NCBI GenBank assembly: GCA_019916065.1
Contig: CM034239.1
Location: forward strand, 45,028,663 to 45,092,662
DNA length: 64,000 nucleotides
Reading direction: 5' to 3'
From: Vitellaria paradoxa
Taxonomy: Eukaryota; Streptophyta; Magnoliopsida; Ericales; Sapotaceae
The notes beneath the pieces were generated by a model, which was given only the letters and a program-made list of their open reading frames with translations, did not search any database and had not been told where the DNA came from. The position numbers and the translations under genes were made by a program. Each line of letters starts with the position of its first letter. Position 1 is the first letter of the stretch. Of the stretch, positions 10,451-23,235 are shown in pieces.

Positions 10451-13400
10451 ATGATGAAGAGGAAGGTTCCTTCTTTGCTTGATCTATGTGTTCAGACAGC
10501 AATAGACAATGTTAGGTATCTCGGGGATGTAGGGGAAACAGAGTTCTCTCTCCTTGAGCGCATTTTATCTCACTGTACAGTTGAACAGTTGATGCATATT
10601 GAGAATTCAACGGAAGTAAGTGGGACTATCTTCTCGTTAGTCTTTTAAAATTATATACAATGGTTCAGGTTTTGTGTGGACATTTGATTACTTATTATAC
10701 TGGGGTATTGCAGGGGAGAGATCTTAGCCCTGTAACTGATAAATTGTGGAAGAAATTTTATGAGTTACAATTTGGTGCTAAGAGCACCAATCTTGTCATC
10801 GAGAGGATGAAACAGAGGAAAGTGTCATTTAAATGGAAAAGTTTGTATGAGGTAATGCTATTGTTATTTCTGTTGTCTAATGTTATCCACATTCTGTTAC
10901 GTTTCTATTTTGTAATTGTTTTGGTTAATTTTAAAAATTCGTTTTATTGTGTTTAACCAAAATGGTTTGCTTGCAGGCAAAGTCAAAGGATTTGGAAGCG
11001 GCTCAACAGAAATCATTTGATAGAATCAGGGAACTATACAAGAAAGAAGATGCTCGTGAGTTTTTAATTTATCTGATTATTTCTTGATAAAGTTACATGC
11101 TCAAGTTGAGGTGTCTTTATTGTCTCGCTGTGTCTGTAATTTGTATTTTTCTTGCATACATTGCATTTGTTTAATGTTGCACTTGGGGTGAAAGCTCATG
11201 ATTTACTTCCATTCCTCATTATTGTTGAGGATTTTGTATCTCTAAAGGAAATTTGATTTACTTTCATGTTTGTTAGCTAAATGCTCAGAGATCAGGAAAA
11301 TACCATCTACCATTGCTTCATATGTTTAGCTTATGTTTTTGATTAATAAAAAATGGTTGTTTATGAGTTAGTATGAGATTACACAAGTAACAGTTTTGGA
11401 CGTCAATGAGTTACAGGATGTCCTAATAATAGCGTGTTGGAATTTCTGAAGTGTGGTTAACAGGGAAATTTCAGTGCTTGGATAAAAATAGGTTTTGGAT
11501 TATGAAACAAGTGGTTGTTCAACATATGAAGTAAAGGAAAGCTAATTTTGAGTTAAATGGTAAATGTCGTTGTACAGAGACCAAGAGAGGAATCTAGGGA
11601 AATAGGCCATATGTTCTAGTAGTTTTATGAAATTAAACTCTAGAATGCACTCTTCATTCACTCTGATTTTTTGGGCTACCAACTTCAATATTTACTTTCA
11701 TCATGTTGACTCTAATTTCTCTGAAATGAGAAGTTTGTGGAAATGTATAATAGAATTGTTCGTCTTGTGACCAAAGAAGATGTTATGGATGAGTAAAAAC
11801 TTATTAAAACAAAGTCATGTTTAAAGTAGTTATTTTCTAAACTTCAGATAGGATGCAGGCAAAGACTTCTAATAATTTATTTTATAGTTTCTACCGATGA
11901 CAAAAATTCACAATTTGTATATAAGAATAAACCATGCCAATACATTGCTGGTGGATCCTCAAAGCAGATGCTTTCGCTTGGATGTAATAATGTCTTTGAG
12001 TTTCTCTAGAGCTCTTCATGGAGCAAGGGAGTCATATCTTGCTGCTTTTTACTCGTAATTCATACACATTGCCTTGTCAAAGGAAGAAGTGAATGCAAAT
12101 TTTCTACTTGAGTTTAGCTTTGCTCCTCTCTAGTATTAAAGTGGTCTGGTCCAGGCTACCAGACCTACCGGTTCACCCAGGATCTGGCAACTGGTACTTG
12201 GATCCTCCGGTACCGTAGTGAGTGCCACCAGCCCATGCAACTTTGAAGTTTCTGTTATATTTTATCTACATATTTTTATTACTTATCTAGTTGTTAAAAA
12301 TTTCAGCGCAATTAACTCTTGTAGGAAAACAGAGTCGGCAGGTTAGGCTTTGCACAAAGGTTCCACCTTCAAGCAATAAAAGAGGCTTTTATGGTATCTT
12401 TCCTTTTTACTTTTTACTTATTTTGTAGTTTAATTCAGTGGTTGAGCATTTGTATTTGGACCATTGGCGGCACCTGACACAGGCTGGCTCCACTGAAGTG
12501 GATGCAATTTAATGTGTTTTAGCTCTTTACTTGGAAAATCATTTATTGGGTTGGCTGTTTTGCTTTTAAAATCATTTGTAGGGGGACCTGGTGGCAATAT
12601 TTCCAACACAAAGAGCAACATAATGAAGAAGGCGAAATTAGAATTTCTTAACAGGTAAATTTGTTGTGGGATGCCACAATTTCATGTTTGTTGCTTAATA
12701 AGTAGATGGTTTCTTGTGGATCTCCTATGATTTGCATGCTTTGTCATTGATGTACATGCCACACTAGTGTATAAATCAGAAGTTGTTTTCGGCTTTGCTG
12801 AGAGCAACTGATTTTGTATCTGGAACATCTGACGTGAAGCATAAATTGTCTGGCTCATTGTTGGACATGTGCACTGTTTTATGGGTGAAACATGTACCAA
12901 AGGTGAAAAACACGCTTTTTGGGTTATCTGCTTGGAAGCTTTCACATGCATTTATTCCATATAAATCCTCCATGCTACATATTATGATTTGAAGATCTGC
13001 TGTTGTCTTTATATCGCAAGACTTGGTCATCCCAGATTTTTCTATCACTTGTGTGTGGTTGGATACTGGGACTTAGGTTACATTAGTTAGGTAAAATGAG
13101 GGTGGTTTGGGCATTGAGTGTTCATCTTCTTGTTTGATTGGAATTTTGGAAGGTGGAATGCCCATACTTACTCCATCATCTATTATCTCCATGGAGAAAA
13201 AAGCCATTCTCCCCAAAAATCAAGAGAATGGTATTATGCTCCTACAGGAGAATCTTAGTGAAAAATTATGAAATTGCTCTCATTTCAATTGCTTTTTATA
13301 TCATTGTTTACTCATATTCTCATTATATTTTACTAAATATATACCACTCCCACCCTCAATCTCTCATTCTTTATGTATATCAAACGTAATTATTCTCACC

Positions 13401-13832
13401 CTTATGCCCACTTTGTTCGCAATCCCTCAAGCTCACCTCTTTCCACTGTGAACCAAACTTCAGTATTTTCGACTCTAGTCTTTTATCTTTATATTCTTGA
13501 AAACCATATTAACGGGAGATATTGTTCTTGGTTTCTATTTTGAGATGGGTTTTTTATGGTATTGAACCTTTCATTCCCTTTTCTATTTCTTTTCAACAGT
13601 CAAGAGATGAAAAATGTAGCGGCTATGAAGAAGAATTCCTTGCGAAAGAGTCCCAGGTAGAAACTCTCGCTTTCTCCATATCTATCCATGCAGCATCTAT
13701 GGAGCTTCCTATAAATGCTCTCACGAAATTTCCTTTAATTATTGCTTATTGTGTTACAGCAGCCCTTCAGTGAGGAAGCCAGATTCTGCTTCAACTTCCA
13801 AAATGGCTAAGCCAATAGGAAGGAGATTTTAA
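10451..13832 (+). CDS. Elongin-A-like transcription elongation factor (RNA polymerase II factor SIII subunit A)
   Basis: The coding exons are 10451-10615, 10714-10851, 10977-11055, 12325-12393, 12582-12654, 13600-13656 and 13760-13832. Together they give 654 nt and a 217-residue protein with all phases joining. The N-terminus has a BC-box pattern (Ser8-Leu9-x3-Cys13-x3-Ala17) used by elongin A to bind elongin C. It is followed by the family's conserved ERILSHCTVEQLMHIE helix (about residues 38-53), the LSPVTDKLWKKFYE segment just after the first intron, and a basic C-terminus. Short plant elongin-A proteins are about this size; animal elongin A is much longer. The family raises Pol II elongation rate and can act in a cullin-based ubiquitin ligase. 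The start is the first of two adjacent ATG codons; an in-frame downstream Met is two residues from the conserved KRKVPSLL. Intron 3 (about 1.27 kb) and intron 5 (about 0.95 kb) are long. Two introns have tandem in-frame acceptors (see findings). Confidence 0.88.
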
Positions 13833-16040
13833 AAGGCCTGGTGAGCATTTTGGCATTGCAGTTAGAGAGCTAAGCAATGCAGGACAGGACTATGGTTAAT
13901 TTGTCTAATGCAGCCTCAAAATATAAATTCCAAAACTCAATGGAAACAGAGCTTCTTTTGGTATCAAAGATCGAAGTTACCATAATTATGTTCATGTATA
14001 TCCTCTATTCTTGCTTCTGACCCCAAAAATTGAACGTTTGAATGATGATGTTTCAATGCCATTTCACTTGTGCAATGGTTTTGAAGTATTTGATGAGAAT
14101 AATTGTTCCTTTTTTTTCTTCGCCTGTTTGCTAGTATAGTTACTTTCTAAAATGATCGAATCAGAAGTATGTTAGATAATTTTTTTTTTTTTTTTGTAAT
14201 TTTAAACTATTTGTAGAACCATTATGGTATAGTTTGGAGGCTTAATCTTTTGCATAAAACTACAACTTTTTGGAATTTAGGTATTTGGTAAAATACCAAA
14301 TTTTATCTCTTTTCTAGTCGATAATACCAACTTGTTTAATTTAGAAGTTACCAAAATTTTTATTAAACACACAAATAGTTGTCAAAAATTGTTAAAAATT
14401 GTTGAAAGTTGTTAAAAAATTTTATCAAATATTCAAAAGTTATTAAAAGTTATTAAAAATTACTATTTGTTTTATCAAATATTTTAAAAAATTTCAACTA
14501 TTAATTTTTGATAAAAAAATTTTAAAAGTTGTTAAAAATTAGACTTTCAACAGTGCTTGTGTCAAGCTTCATGATAAGTTTTATTTTTATTTTTTTTTTG
14601 ATAAGTTTTTATTTTTATTTTTTTTTTTGGGGTAAATTAACTAAAGTTATATTTAAGGTAATTTTTTTCAAATAATTAATTTTAAAATTCTTGATTTCAG
14701 ATCTATAAATAAATGGGGCTGGGATGTCTCGAAAGAAGTCTTGGGCCCAAATAAGTCTCTTCCTCAAAAGTAATTTTTCATATAACTCTTTCTAAGAATA
14801 GGAATGGTTATGGTACTCTTGTAACCATTGGTATAAAATTCGAACTGGTTGGGGCCGGTCCTGCAAGGTGACGACTAACGAGGGGTCACTTGTCCCCCGT
14901 TCTTTGCATTATTGTTGTAAATTTGTAAACGTATAAATTTACAAAAGAAAGAAATATATACACCTATTTAAAAAAATTTAACATATTACTTACGTAAGTA
15001 TAACATATAATTTAAGTATAACATACGAGTAACAAATAACATATTTATATTAACTAATATTAAATGCATTTTACTTTTACTTATTTTACATTTCAGTTCA
15101 TATACGTTAATTAAGATAACTACTTTAATATGCTATACATTTTATAGAAGAAATCAATAAATTAAGAAATTTTCTTTCTTAGACAGTGTTGAGTGAGAAA
15201 ATAGAAAATTTTTATATTTGCGATTCTTCGTATTATACCTTTAGGAAACAAAAATCAAATAAAATAAACCGAGGAACATCAAAATTTCAAAATTTCCGGT
15301 ATCATTTCAGATATTTCGGTGCGAGCTACAAAATTCATTCTCATTCAAGTCGTGTAAATCATTTTAATCATAAATTATTATTTTAATAAAATAAACCATT
15401 GAATAATAAACTATTATTTAACAAAAAAATAATTTTAATTTAATAAAATAAATCATTTAATAATAATCTATTATTTTAAATTCTATTAAAATAAGTCATT
15501 TTAATTATAAATTATTATTTTATAATAGTTGTCATAAATTAATTTTTCAAAGTGGTAAAGAGAGCGTAAAACAAATAATAAGAGAAGTGTAAACTTTTCG
15601 CATTACCACCCCGTTACCCTAACCTCTTCTGGGGTAAAATTTACCTTTACCCGAGCTTGTGAGAAAAAAAATAAAAATAAAAAATAACCGTTACCCTTAT
15701 AACTTTTCACCTCAGAAAGAACCCACGTACCCAGATCATTGTACAGCTAGACCATTTTTTTTTTTTTTTTTGGGTAATTAACTAGACCGTTTAATAAATA
15801 TATAGAGTAAACCAAATATGGTCAAAATCACAACTACTCTCAAAGCCACATGATGATATTCCTGTCATAAATAAATTCAATTAAATAGGACATCCCATGA
15901 AGTTCTCTTATTCAGGGCACAATATCTTCTCCATCTAATTACTAACAGAAATTCTTCCAACATTAAACAAGCAGCATAAACAAGCCACACAAGCATAGGG
16001 AAAAAAAAAAAAAAAAAAACTAAATTAAACAAGCCCCACC
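13833..16040. other. Elongin 3' region and intergenic spacer
   Basis: The first 200-300 bases are probably the elongin 3' UTR. The rest is AT-rich, with short GTTGTTAAAAATT-type repeats near 14360-14550 and T or A runs. No conserved coding segment is seen. The two genes are convergent, so the right part probably holds the VHA-D 3' end. Confidence 0.5.
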
Positions 16041-16825
16041 TCAAAAAATTATGTCCTCGTCTCTCTGAGTAGCAGCAGACAACATGTTATGAGCCGAGTT
16101 GATTGAAATCCCCTTTTGCAAAGAAACTTTCTCTGCAAACTTTTCCTCTGCAAACTGCTTGGCAGCTGCAAGCTGTCTCTCAATCTCCTCTTCTTGTAAC
16201 CTTGTATCTTCTTCAGCCGGAAGAAATCCTCCCTTTCCAATTCATCCAGCTCCCCCTTAATGTATGTTATTGTGTTCTCTAGCCTTGGCTTCACAACATT
16301 CTCCAGCGCATTGACTCTCCGATTTGTGGTCTTGATCGCCACGTCGAGGGTCAAGAATGATGTCTGGAGAGAAGCAAGCTCAACAAGAACCTCAATGGCT
16401 TTGACATAAGCAACCCGGCAAGCTTGCACCTGTTGGCCACCTCTTGCTAACCCAGTCAGGTCATTCTTAGTCTCACCTTCAGTGAAGTGCTCAAACTTGG
16501 GAAGCTTCACTCCTGCAATATTCTCTTGACGAGATCGAACTTTAATGGATGCATTCTGGACGTTCTCAAGGACAATGTGTTTGACATTCTCACCAGCAAC
16601 ATATTTTGCTTCTGTTAGGGAAAAAGAGGATGCTTTTAGAATATCTCCCATTGACTCTTTTGTTGTGACAATCTTCTTCAGAATTTGACGGAACTGCACA
16701 GTCAAAGCATCACTTTTCTTCTTGAGAAGAGCATGACCTCTTGTGGCACCGACAAGGCGAGTTTTCATAGCTCCAAGCATTGTAACAGTAGGAACAACAT
16801 TCAAGCGCTGGTTTTGGCCGGCCAT
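16041..16825 (-). CDS. VHA-D: V-type proton ATPase subunit D (central rotor stalk), with an apparent -1 frameshift
   Basis: The reading frame starts at the ATG at 16825 (MAGQNQRLNVVPTV) and is conserved without interruption for about 210 residues. It includes the family segments GATRGHALLKKKSDAL and ALENVVKPRLENTI, the long coiled-coil rotor helices of subunit D. Near 16187 (KKR followed by shifted residues) one base of a G run is missing relative to the family. After that point the conserved C-terminus (ERQLAAAKQF, ISINSAHNML, ending DEDIIF) is encoded in another frame and stops at 16041-16043. With one base restored the length would be 261 residues, the usual plant length. As read, the frame runs on to 16049 with an unrelated tail. 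The protein couples ATP hydrolysis in V1 to rotation of the membrane ring at the tonoplast and endomembranes. The coding part is a single exon, as in other plants. The single lesion fits either a consensus error or a recent loss. Confidence 0.93.
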
Positions 16826-16837
16826 CTTGTCAAATAT

Positions 16838-18666
16838 CTAAACATGAAAAGAACATTAGGTAATGAACCACTATTTATGGACAAAATAGCTACTTAACTA
16901 TATCAGCAAAATTTTAGGAATTACGACAATATAAATAAATAGCATACACAATCATCCATATGGTTGAACACTTTTAAGGCTTTATAGTCTTGTAAGGTTT
17001 ATGCCTAACAAGCTCGTGTGCATTAATTTGAAACTGTATTTCAGAATATATATATATTTTTTGATATGTATTCTATTTCAGTATCTTCTTAACTGGCCAT
17101 CCATTTCTTCATGCATCATAACACATGTCATACAAATTCAAGTCTATTTTGTTCAAACTTTCTTGCAGTTGAACCACTAATATGGTAAATTTACACAAAG
17201 CCTTCAGAAAAGAATATGAGAGACAGAATATCAAGTCTCTACATTGCTCAAAATCGTCAATTTGCATTAGTGCTCAAACAATTCTTTTAGTATGGTTAAA
17301 AAAAGTGGGTACATCTTTCACTAATAAACCAATAAATTCACAAACACCCTAGTTCTTCTCTGTACTGTTCATTTGAGCACTTCATACGCAAAAATAAACT
17401 GATCATAACCCACAAGGCTTAGTTGTACCTCTTGGCCTTTTTTTTTTCCCCCTTTAAAAAGAAAAGAATGTATAACCCACAAGGCTTAAGTAAATTAAGA
17501 TGTACCAGGGATGAAGGCAAGATTTTGTCGGGGCTGAATTTAAGTTTTTTTCTTTTGAAGCAAAATATACACATACAAAAAATTATAACTAATATTATCA
17601 ATTTTATTTAGTAAATGAAAAAATAAATTAATATATGAAACCTACTCAATATCCAACAATCATGCATTACCAGAATTTGAAAAATTAGTTGGCTGTCAAA
17701 TTTTGGCCTATATACAACTAAGCAAAAAATATTCAAAACTTTTATAGAAATTAGCCTATAGCTTAAACTTTTTTTAACCCAAAAATTTATATGTACTGGT
17801 TGTGTTTCTTTAAGCTAATTTTTTTTTTCTTTTTTTTTTAAGAGGAATTTATGCATATAATTTTTTTAAGTGTACTGTTTTTTGTCCACCCTCCTAAATT
17901 AAGGTATGTCATTTTTAGAATTTTAAGGGGAGTCAAAACATAACATAAAAAATATTTAGCCAAAATTTTATATATACAAATGACATTCTCCTGAACTCAA
18001 GGGGGTTGTGCCCCCCCTCCATCCCCGAGTTGTACCTCTTTGGCTTATGCCCCAACCTGGTGGGGAGAAAAACAGTCTCATGTTGTCACCTTAAAATTTC
18101 TCTCTCCATCAACATCTTTTGAGAACTCCAATCCATTGTTTGGCCTTAAAATTCAAAAGCAAAAACAGCATCATCACTTTGGGGCTTACATCTCCCTCAC
18201 ATTGAATAAATGGATCAACACAAACTTTGCCTTTCACCATCTAACTTAAATCTCCTCCCTTCATAATTAAAACAAAGTTGAAATACTAGTGTTTGTGCCA
18301 ATCCTTTTGATGGCTCTTTTCTGTACATTAACCCTGTTATCTAACTTGTTTACCATAGCTTGAAAATTTCCAGATGTCATTGCTCAACCCCATTATTCTA
18401 ATTTCTCACAGAAACAAAACTTATCACTTTAGAATACAACAGTTAATTATTAACAAGTAAAACTACAAAATAGACACTAATAGACAATCAAGGGAATTTG
18501 AAGATGCGATCCGGATATTAACAGCACCAAAAAAAATCAACATGAACTGCTGATCTAGGGCACGAACTGAAATTAAGATCAAACAAAGCTGAAAACTGAC
18601 GTAAATAACACGAAATCATAGGCCATTGAGTATCAGATCGAAAAGGCTTTTGACGTAGGGACAAAC
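16838..18666 (-). other. 5' UTR intron of VHA-D
   Basis: Upstream of the ATG, on the minus strand, a consensus acceptor (TGTTTAG|ATATTTGACAAG then ATG) lies at 16838-16839. A donor (TTCTAG|GTTTGT) at 18665-18666 closes a GC-rich leader with many CG dinucleotides. Plant V-ATPase subunit genes commonly have such a leader intron. The intron is 1829 nt and contains a non-autonomous hAT-like insertion at 17506-18027. Confidence 0.7.
17506..18027. mobile_element. Non-autonomous hAT-like element in the VHA-D leader intron
   Basis: The 522-bp element has short terminal repeats: CAGGGATGAAGG at the left and, on the complement, CGGGGATGGAGG at the right. It is flanked by an 8-bp near-repeat, AGATGTAC (17498-17505) and AGTTGTAC (18028-18035). 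An 8-bp duplication with a CAGGG-type end is typical of hAT elements. It has no coding capacity and an AT-rich interior. Confidence 0.65.
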
Positions 18667-18800
18667 CTAGAATGCGATCGCGTCGGAGCGTCGTCGAAGG
18701 CGTCGCCGCCGGAGCAGGAGATTGGAACAACTACGACTAGGAGTTGCAGATTCCCGGAGAGGATCGATTACTACGGCAGCGTTTCAGATGGAAAGTTTTC
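18667..18800 (-). promoter_or_regulatory. VHA-D 5' UTR exon and promoter-proximal region
   Basis: This is a GC-rich, CG-rich island in otherwise AT-rich DNA. On the minus strand it reads as an untranslated leader ending at the donor at 18666. Its 5' limit is not defined, and no clear TATA box is visible; the core promoter probably lies between 18760 and 18960. Confidence 0.5.
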
Positions 18801-18959
18801 CAGAAAAATCTCCGACCCAATTCCTTCGTTTAGCTTACCGAGGAGGTACCAATATATTAATTAATATTCATTTTTGGAGAGCAATTTGGATTGAGCCACG
18901 ATCTCGAGTGAGAGACGTGCATGATAGGACGCGTAGGGCACTGGTGCTTTAGGGCTGCA

Positions 18960-20250
18960 CTCGGATTGAACATATGAGAATTAAAATAAAAAGGAAAGCG
19001 GTTTTAAAATTATTATTTTTATTTGATTTGTGATTAAAAAAATAAAAATAAATGAGATTTCAAAAATTAAAAAATAATTAAATAAGAAATTAATTTATTG
19101 ATGAATAATTTTATTTTTATATTTTATAAATGTTTATTTATATAAAAAAATATACATTTAAAATTTCATGCTTTCTGTATTCTTTATTTTGTTTCATCAA
19201 CCAAATTCAGAGTCACATCCTTAAGAATTGGAATAGGCGGGTCATGTGGACCCAATACAATCCTCCTCTAACGGGCGGAAAGGGTTATGGTAAAGGAAAA
19301 AATACGGGTCGGTATCAAATAAAGTACTCGACGTTAGTCAATTTGGAGTATGATTAAAATAAAAAAAATAATGAGGTACATTTAATATGCTCATTTATAT
19401 ATTGAGAAGTTAAAATATATATGTTAGAACTTTATTTTTATTTTTATACATTGATATTGGTACATTCTAACCTAATCTGATTTTTTAATATTAGAGGTAG
19501 ATGTCTCATAAAATGTTATGAGAACTAACACCAAAGTAGTGAAATTAATTTTTTGAAAACCTAAAAAATAAGATATTCTTAAATTTCTTAAAGAAAAAAA
19601 AAGTTCTAAAGAATTAATCTATAGATATAATTCTGAAAATTTCAAATCAAATGAAATTAATTATAGTTAAATTAGTTAATTATAAAGAATTAATCTTTAT
19701 AAGTCATATCAGATCTAAAAGTTAATAAAAGCTAATAGAATATTCTCCCTTGATACTTTTCCTGACTCTAAAAAAGAGGATAGGAAAAAACTCAAATGAA
19801 AAGTTATATCAGAAGAACAAATTCTACTGTGGTTATGGTAAAGTGGTCGAACGCTAAAATTCTATAAAGTATTCCACAAAAAACATAGGATTACATATGA
19901 CGACAAATTATTTGTATTTTCTATTCTATTAATAATTTGAGAAACTAATGATCAAAAAATTAAGTATTCGATTTTTTTAACAAAATTAGTCGAATAAAAA
20001 TTGATACTTTGTGAGATGTAGTAATTTATCTCGATAAGTATTATAAAAATTTTTATAAAGAACTTGAATTGGAAATTATTATCTCTACTGAATATGCTAA
20101 GATTGACGTAAATTATTGAAAAAATATGGATGAACAAACCTGGCACGTGTAAAGAATATAATAAATGGTAACTAAAAGTAAACCATTACAAAAACACAGT
20201 GAACCAACTAAGGATACTATCAAAAGAAAAAAAAAAAAACTTTTTAGAAA
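18960..20250. other. AT-rich intergenic region, nothing recognised
   Basis: Short open frames are present, but I cannot match any to a family. The stretch 19740-20150 has an irregular mix of stops and charged-residue words that could be a badly decayed retroelement coding region preceding the LTR-like segment at about 20260, but no named motif is visible. Confidence 0.4.
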
Positions 20251-20259
20251 GGGCCTTGC

Positions 20260-20720
20260 ACAATTGCAGCTTTATTTAGCAAGTGCTAGATTCATGTAAA
20301 GGAATCAATTTTTAACAAAAAGGAGATTCTATAATTATTTTACTATTATTGTCTTTTTTTTCCCCTATCTTATCTCTTCCTTAGATTTTATTGTATGTAT
20401 TATGTTTTAAGTTTTGAGTTTGAAACCTAAATTTTAAGTCTATAAATAGGGTTTATTTGTAAGGAATGATATTAAAAAATATTTGAGCCTCCTTTTCACT
20501 TTTTGTAATACATTTTTTTTATGTTATATCAATGTTATAATAAGGTTTGAGTGCTTATATAATATATGAGTAATTGTTAGTGAAATTCATTAAATTTTTT
20601 AGTGTTAAATTCATTAGTATCAGAGTCCAAACATTTAAATAGCATACTTGTAGAGTATTCATCCTATACCCAAACGTTTAAAATAACATATTTGTAGAGT
20701 AATCACTCTATAAAAGAATG
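20260..20720 (+). mobile_element. Remnant of an LTR-type element with initiator-Met primer-binding site
   Basis: A TATA-like CTATAAATAGG (about 20440-20450) precedes a U/T-rich segment. Near the end, ...AAATTCA is followed by TT and then AGTATCAGAGTCC (20616-20628), a two-mismatch version of the initiator Met-tRNA primer-binding site. Just after it, a direct repeat of about 43 bp with the word CCAAAC(A/G)TTTAAA occurs twice (about 20627-20669 and 20671-20713). I see no second LTR and no enzyme domain. Retrotransposons and plant pararetroviruses share this primer site, so the class is not settled. Confidence 0.45.
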
Positions 20721-22469
20721 CTTTATTAAGTTTATTTTGTAATTATTGCATGACTATTATGTTATTTTAAAAAGTTTAGGGGTTAGAGGGGGTGTGAATG
20801 CGATTTTCCGAAAACCTCAAGAGGTGTTGTTGTAACTCACTTACATGGATTCTATCCATTGGGTAGAATTCTCATATAATTAGCTTGAGATATTGTGGAT
20901 GAAACATTGTCAATCATTCAAGCAAATATTCCAACACAACCCTACTGTTATTTATTCAAATTAATTCAAATATTCAAATAAATAGTTCAATAATTTGGTT
21001 TCATGGGTAAGATATATCATGGAATATATATATAAGTTACATTTGAATTAGAGCTGCATATAAGAGCTCGTTCCAAACATCGGGAACTCCAGGAAGACAC
21101 CAGTGGCTACAATCAGAGCCACGCCGCCCCCCATAGCCATACTTGGAAGGATGTCCATCTTTTCTAAACTGTGACAAGGTTGTTATGTGAGCAAATATAC
21201 GGGTTTTGACATTTTTCTCAACACATTTTCCAACGCAACTTCTGCTGGATGGGGACCTCCTGGATAAATTCTTCTACCAAGGGGGTTGTTGTTGTCCATT
21301 GCAATTCTTCGCATTTGGCTCTCCCCATTCACTTCCACTAAGAAAAGAGGGGGGGGGGGGAATGTGATATATATATAAACATATACAATAAGGTTTAATA
21401 TCTTTAATTATGAATATTGGATTACCAACTCGTTACAATTAACTCATCCCATGTTTTATTAAAAAATAAATTAAATAAAATGTAATTTTGAATATAAAGT
21501 CCAATTTTGGGTTGTATCTTTCAAATAAGAGACACATAATGTACATATGGTTGCTTTTAATTAGGGAGATTGAATGATAACAGATAAGTAATATCATAAA
21601 TAATTTATAAGATTTGATAAAACATGAGTTTAATTTTTTATGTGAAATTATTTTTTAATTGTTTGATTTGTGATATATAAAATGGAATAGAAGAAGTGAT
21701 TTAACATAAAATTTGTTAGGAAATAATTTTTGATATTTAAATTTTGTCGTGTAAAAAGATTCAAGATACCATCACCTCATATGAGATGTTATATTCTTCA
21801 TATTAGGGGATTAATACAATCTAGATGAAAACCAACCAAATATTAGACATGAATAGGCTTGATAGACAATATGGCGAATTCCTTTTTTTTTTTTAATCCC
21901 GTAATCAAACACACCTAAAAAATTATGATATATATTATATATCCCACATTCATGTTAGAATTTAAAAGTCTAAAATTATTTTCTATTAAATCAAATCACT
22001 TATCTCACTTTTATATAACTAAACACTAAAAATTAATCCCACATAACAAAATTAATCTCATGTCATATTTAATTACATATTTTATCATATGGTATTACTT
22101 ATCTCCTAATTAAATTTTATCCCACCAATCAAACAAATTCGCCAATTTAAATTTATGATAGGAAAACACCATGAATAATTGTGAGTGGCATAATTGTTTA
22201 ATGCTGACCATCTATACATGTGAATCCCACGTAAATAAATGATTAAGATTGAACAATCTACACCATATGTACTACAATTACTGGTCAGTCCTCTTGAATT
22301 TATACTTACCTAACATGGTCTGGGGAAACACCCTGAACGAAGACCTTTGATCTTTTGGAATCTATATTGGAATCTATCCACCTAGCCCACGTTTTCAGTG
22401 CTTTTCTGTATGCAACTAACCTATCCATGTCTTTGTATCTTCTAGTTCCCTCTTGAATAAAATCCCATC

Positions 22470-22910
22470 TGCCAACAAAAGGACAATGAATTTTTACGAT
22501 AAGAACCTAACTGAAAAAGATACCAAAATAACATAGTAATGTTAGAGGTGAATTCAAGATTTGGAGTTATTTAGAGTTTACTTGAGCTGAATAAAGAATT
22601 TAAAGATAAAATGAGTTGAATTATAAAAATTTAAACCGAATAAAGAGTTTAAAGGAAAATAGACTGAGTTATACAAATTTTAAATAAATTAAATTAAAAA
22701 AATTAAACTAAAAAAAAGATTTGAACCAGACTATTCGAGTTACAGTCCGAGGAGCTCAACTCCGGATAGGTCATACGTGAGATAGTCAAAACAAAATTAG
22801 ATAAATAAGTAATTAATGTGTGCTTAAAGATTTGTATTATTTAAGGGAAAGTAATGGAAATGATCGAATTAAGAAGATTAATTAGCAAGTGGAGTGGGAG
22901 AAGGGCATAC
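22470..22910 (-). other. TBL intron 3
   Basis: This is an AT-rich intron between the two intact TBL exons, with donor GTATGC and acceptor GGCAG. No insertion is recognised in it. Intron 4 (21338-22309) likewise holds nothing that I can name apart from an 11-G run near its 3' end (21350-21360 on the plus strand). Confidence 0.6.
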
Positions 22911-23235
22911 GATTGAAGCCTTCCAGTGAAAAGCCACCAATGCCAAGTGTTGAAGATAAGTACGTCCACCTGTCTCCAAGATTTCCCACTTTGACCTATA
23001 GAGTTGAGCTTTAGAATTCTTCCAGTCTTCTCAGCCACTACATCGACGAGGAATGCGTCACGCCAAAGCATTATCGAAACGTTGTACGCCTGCAAATTAA
23101 TCAAGTCATTGAGGTTAATTTGAAGCAATGCATTATTATATGTATATGTACGTTAACAAATCGATGAGATTAATTTAAGAAAAAATGAGATAACACTCCA
23201 CAACTTGCATTCCATCTCCCTCAAAACGAATATTA

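Noticed and set aside
12783..13389. Several open frames between elongin exons 5 and 6
   Set aside because: They fall within an intron bounded by phase-consistent splice sites and show no conservation.
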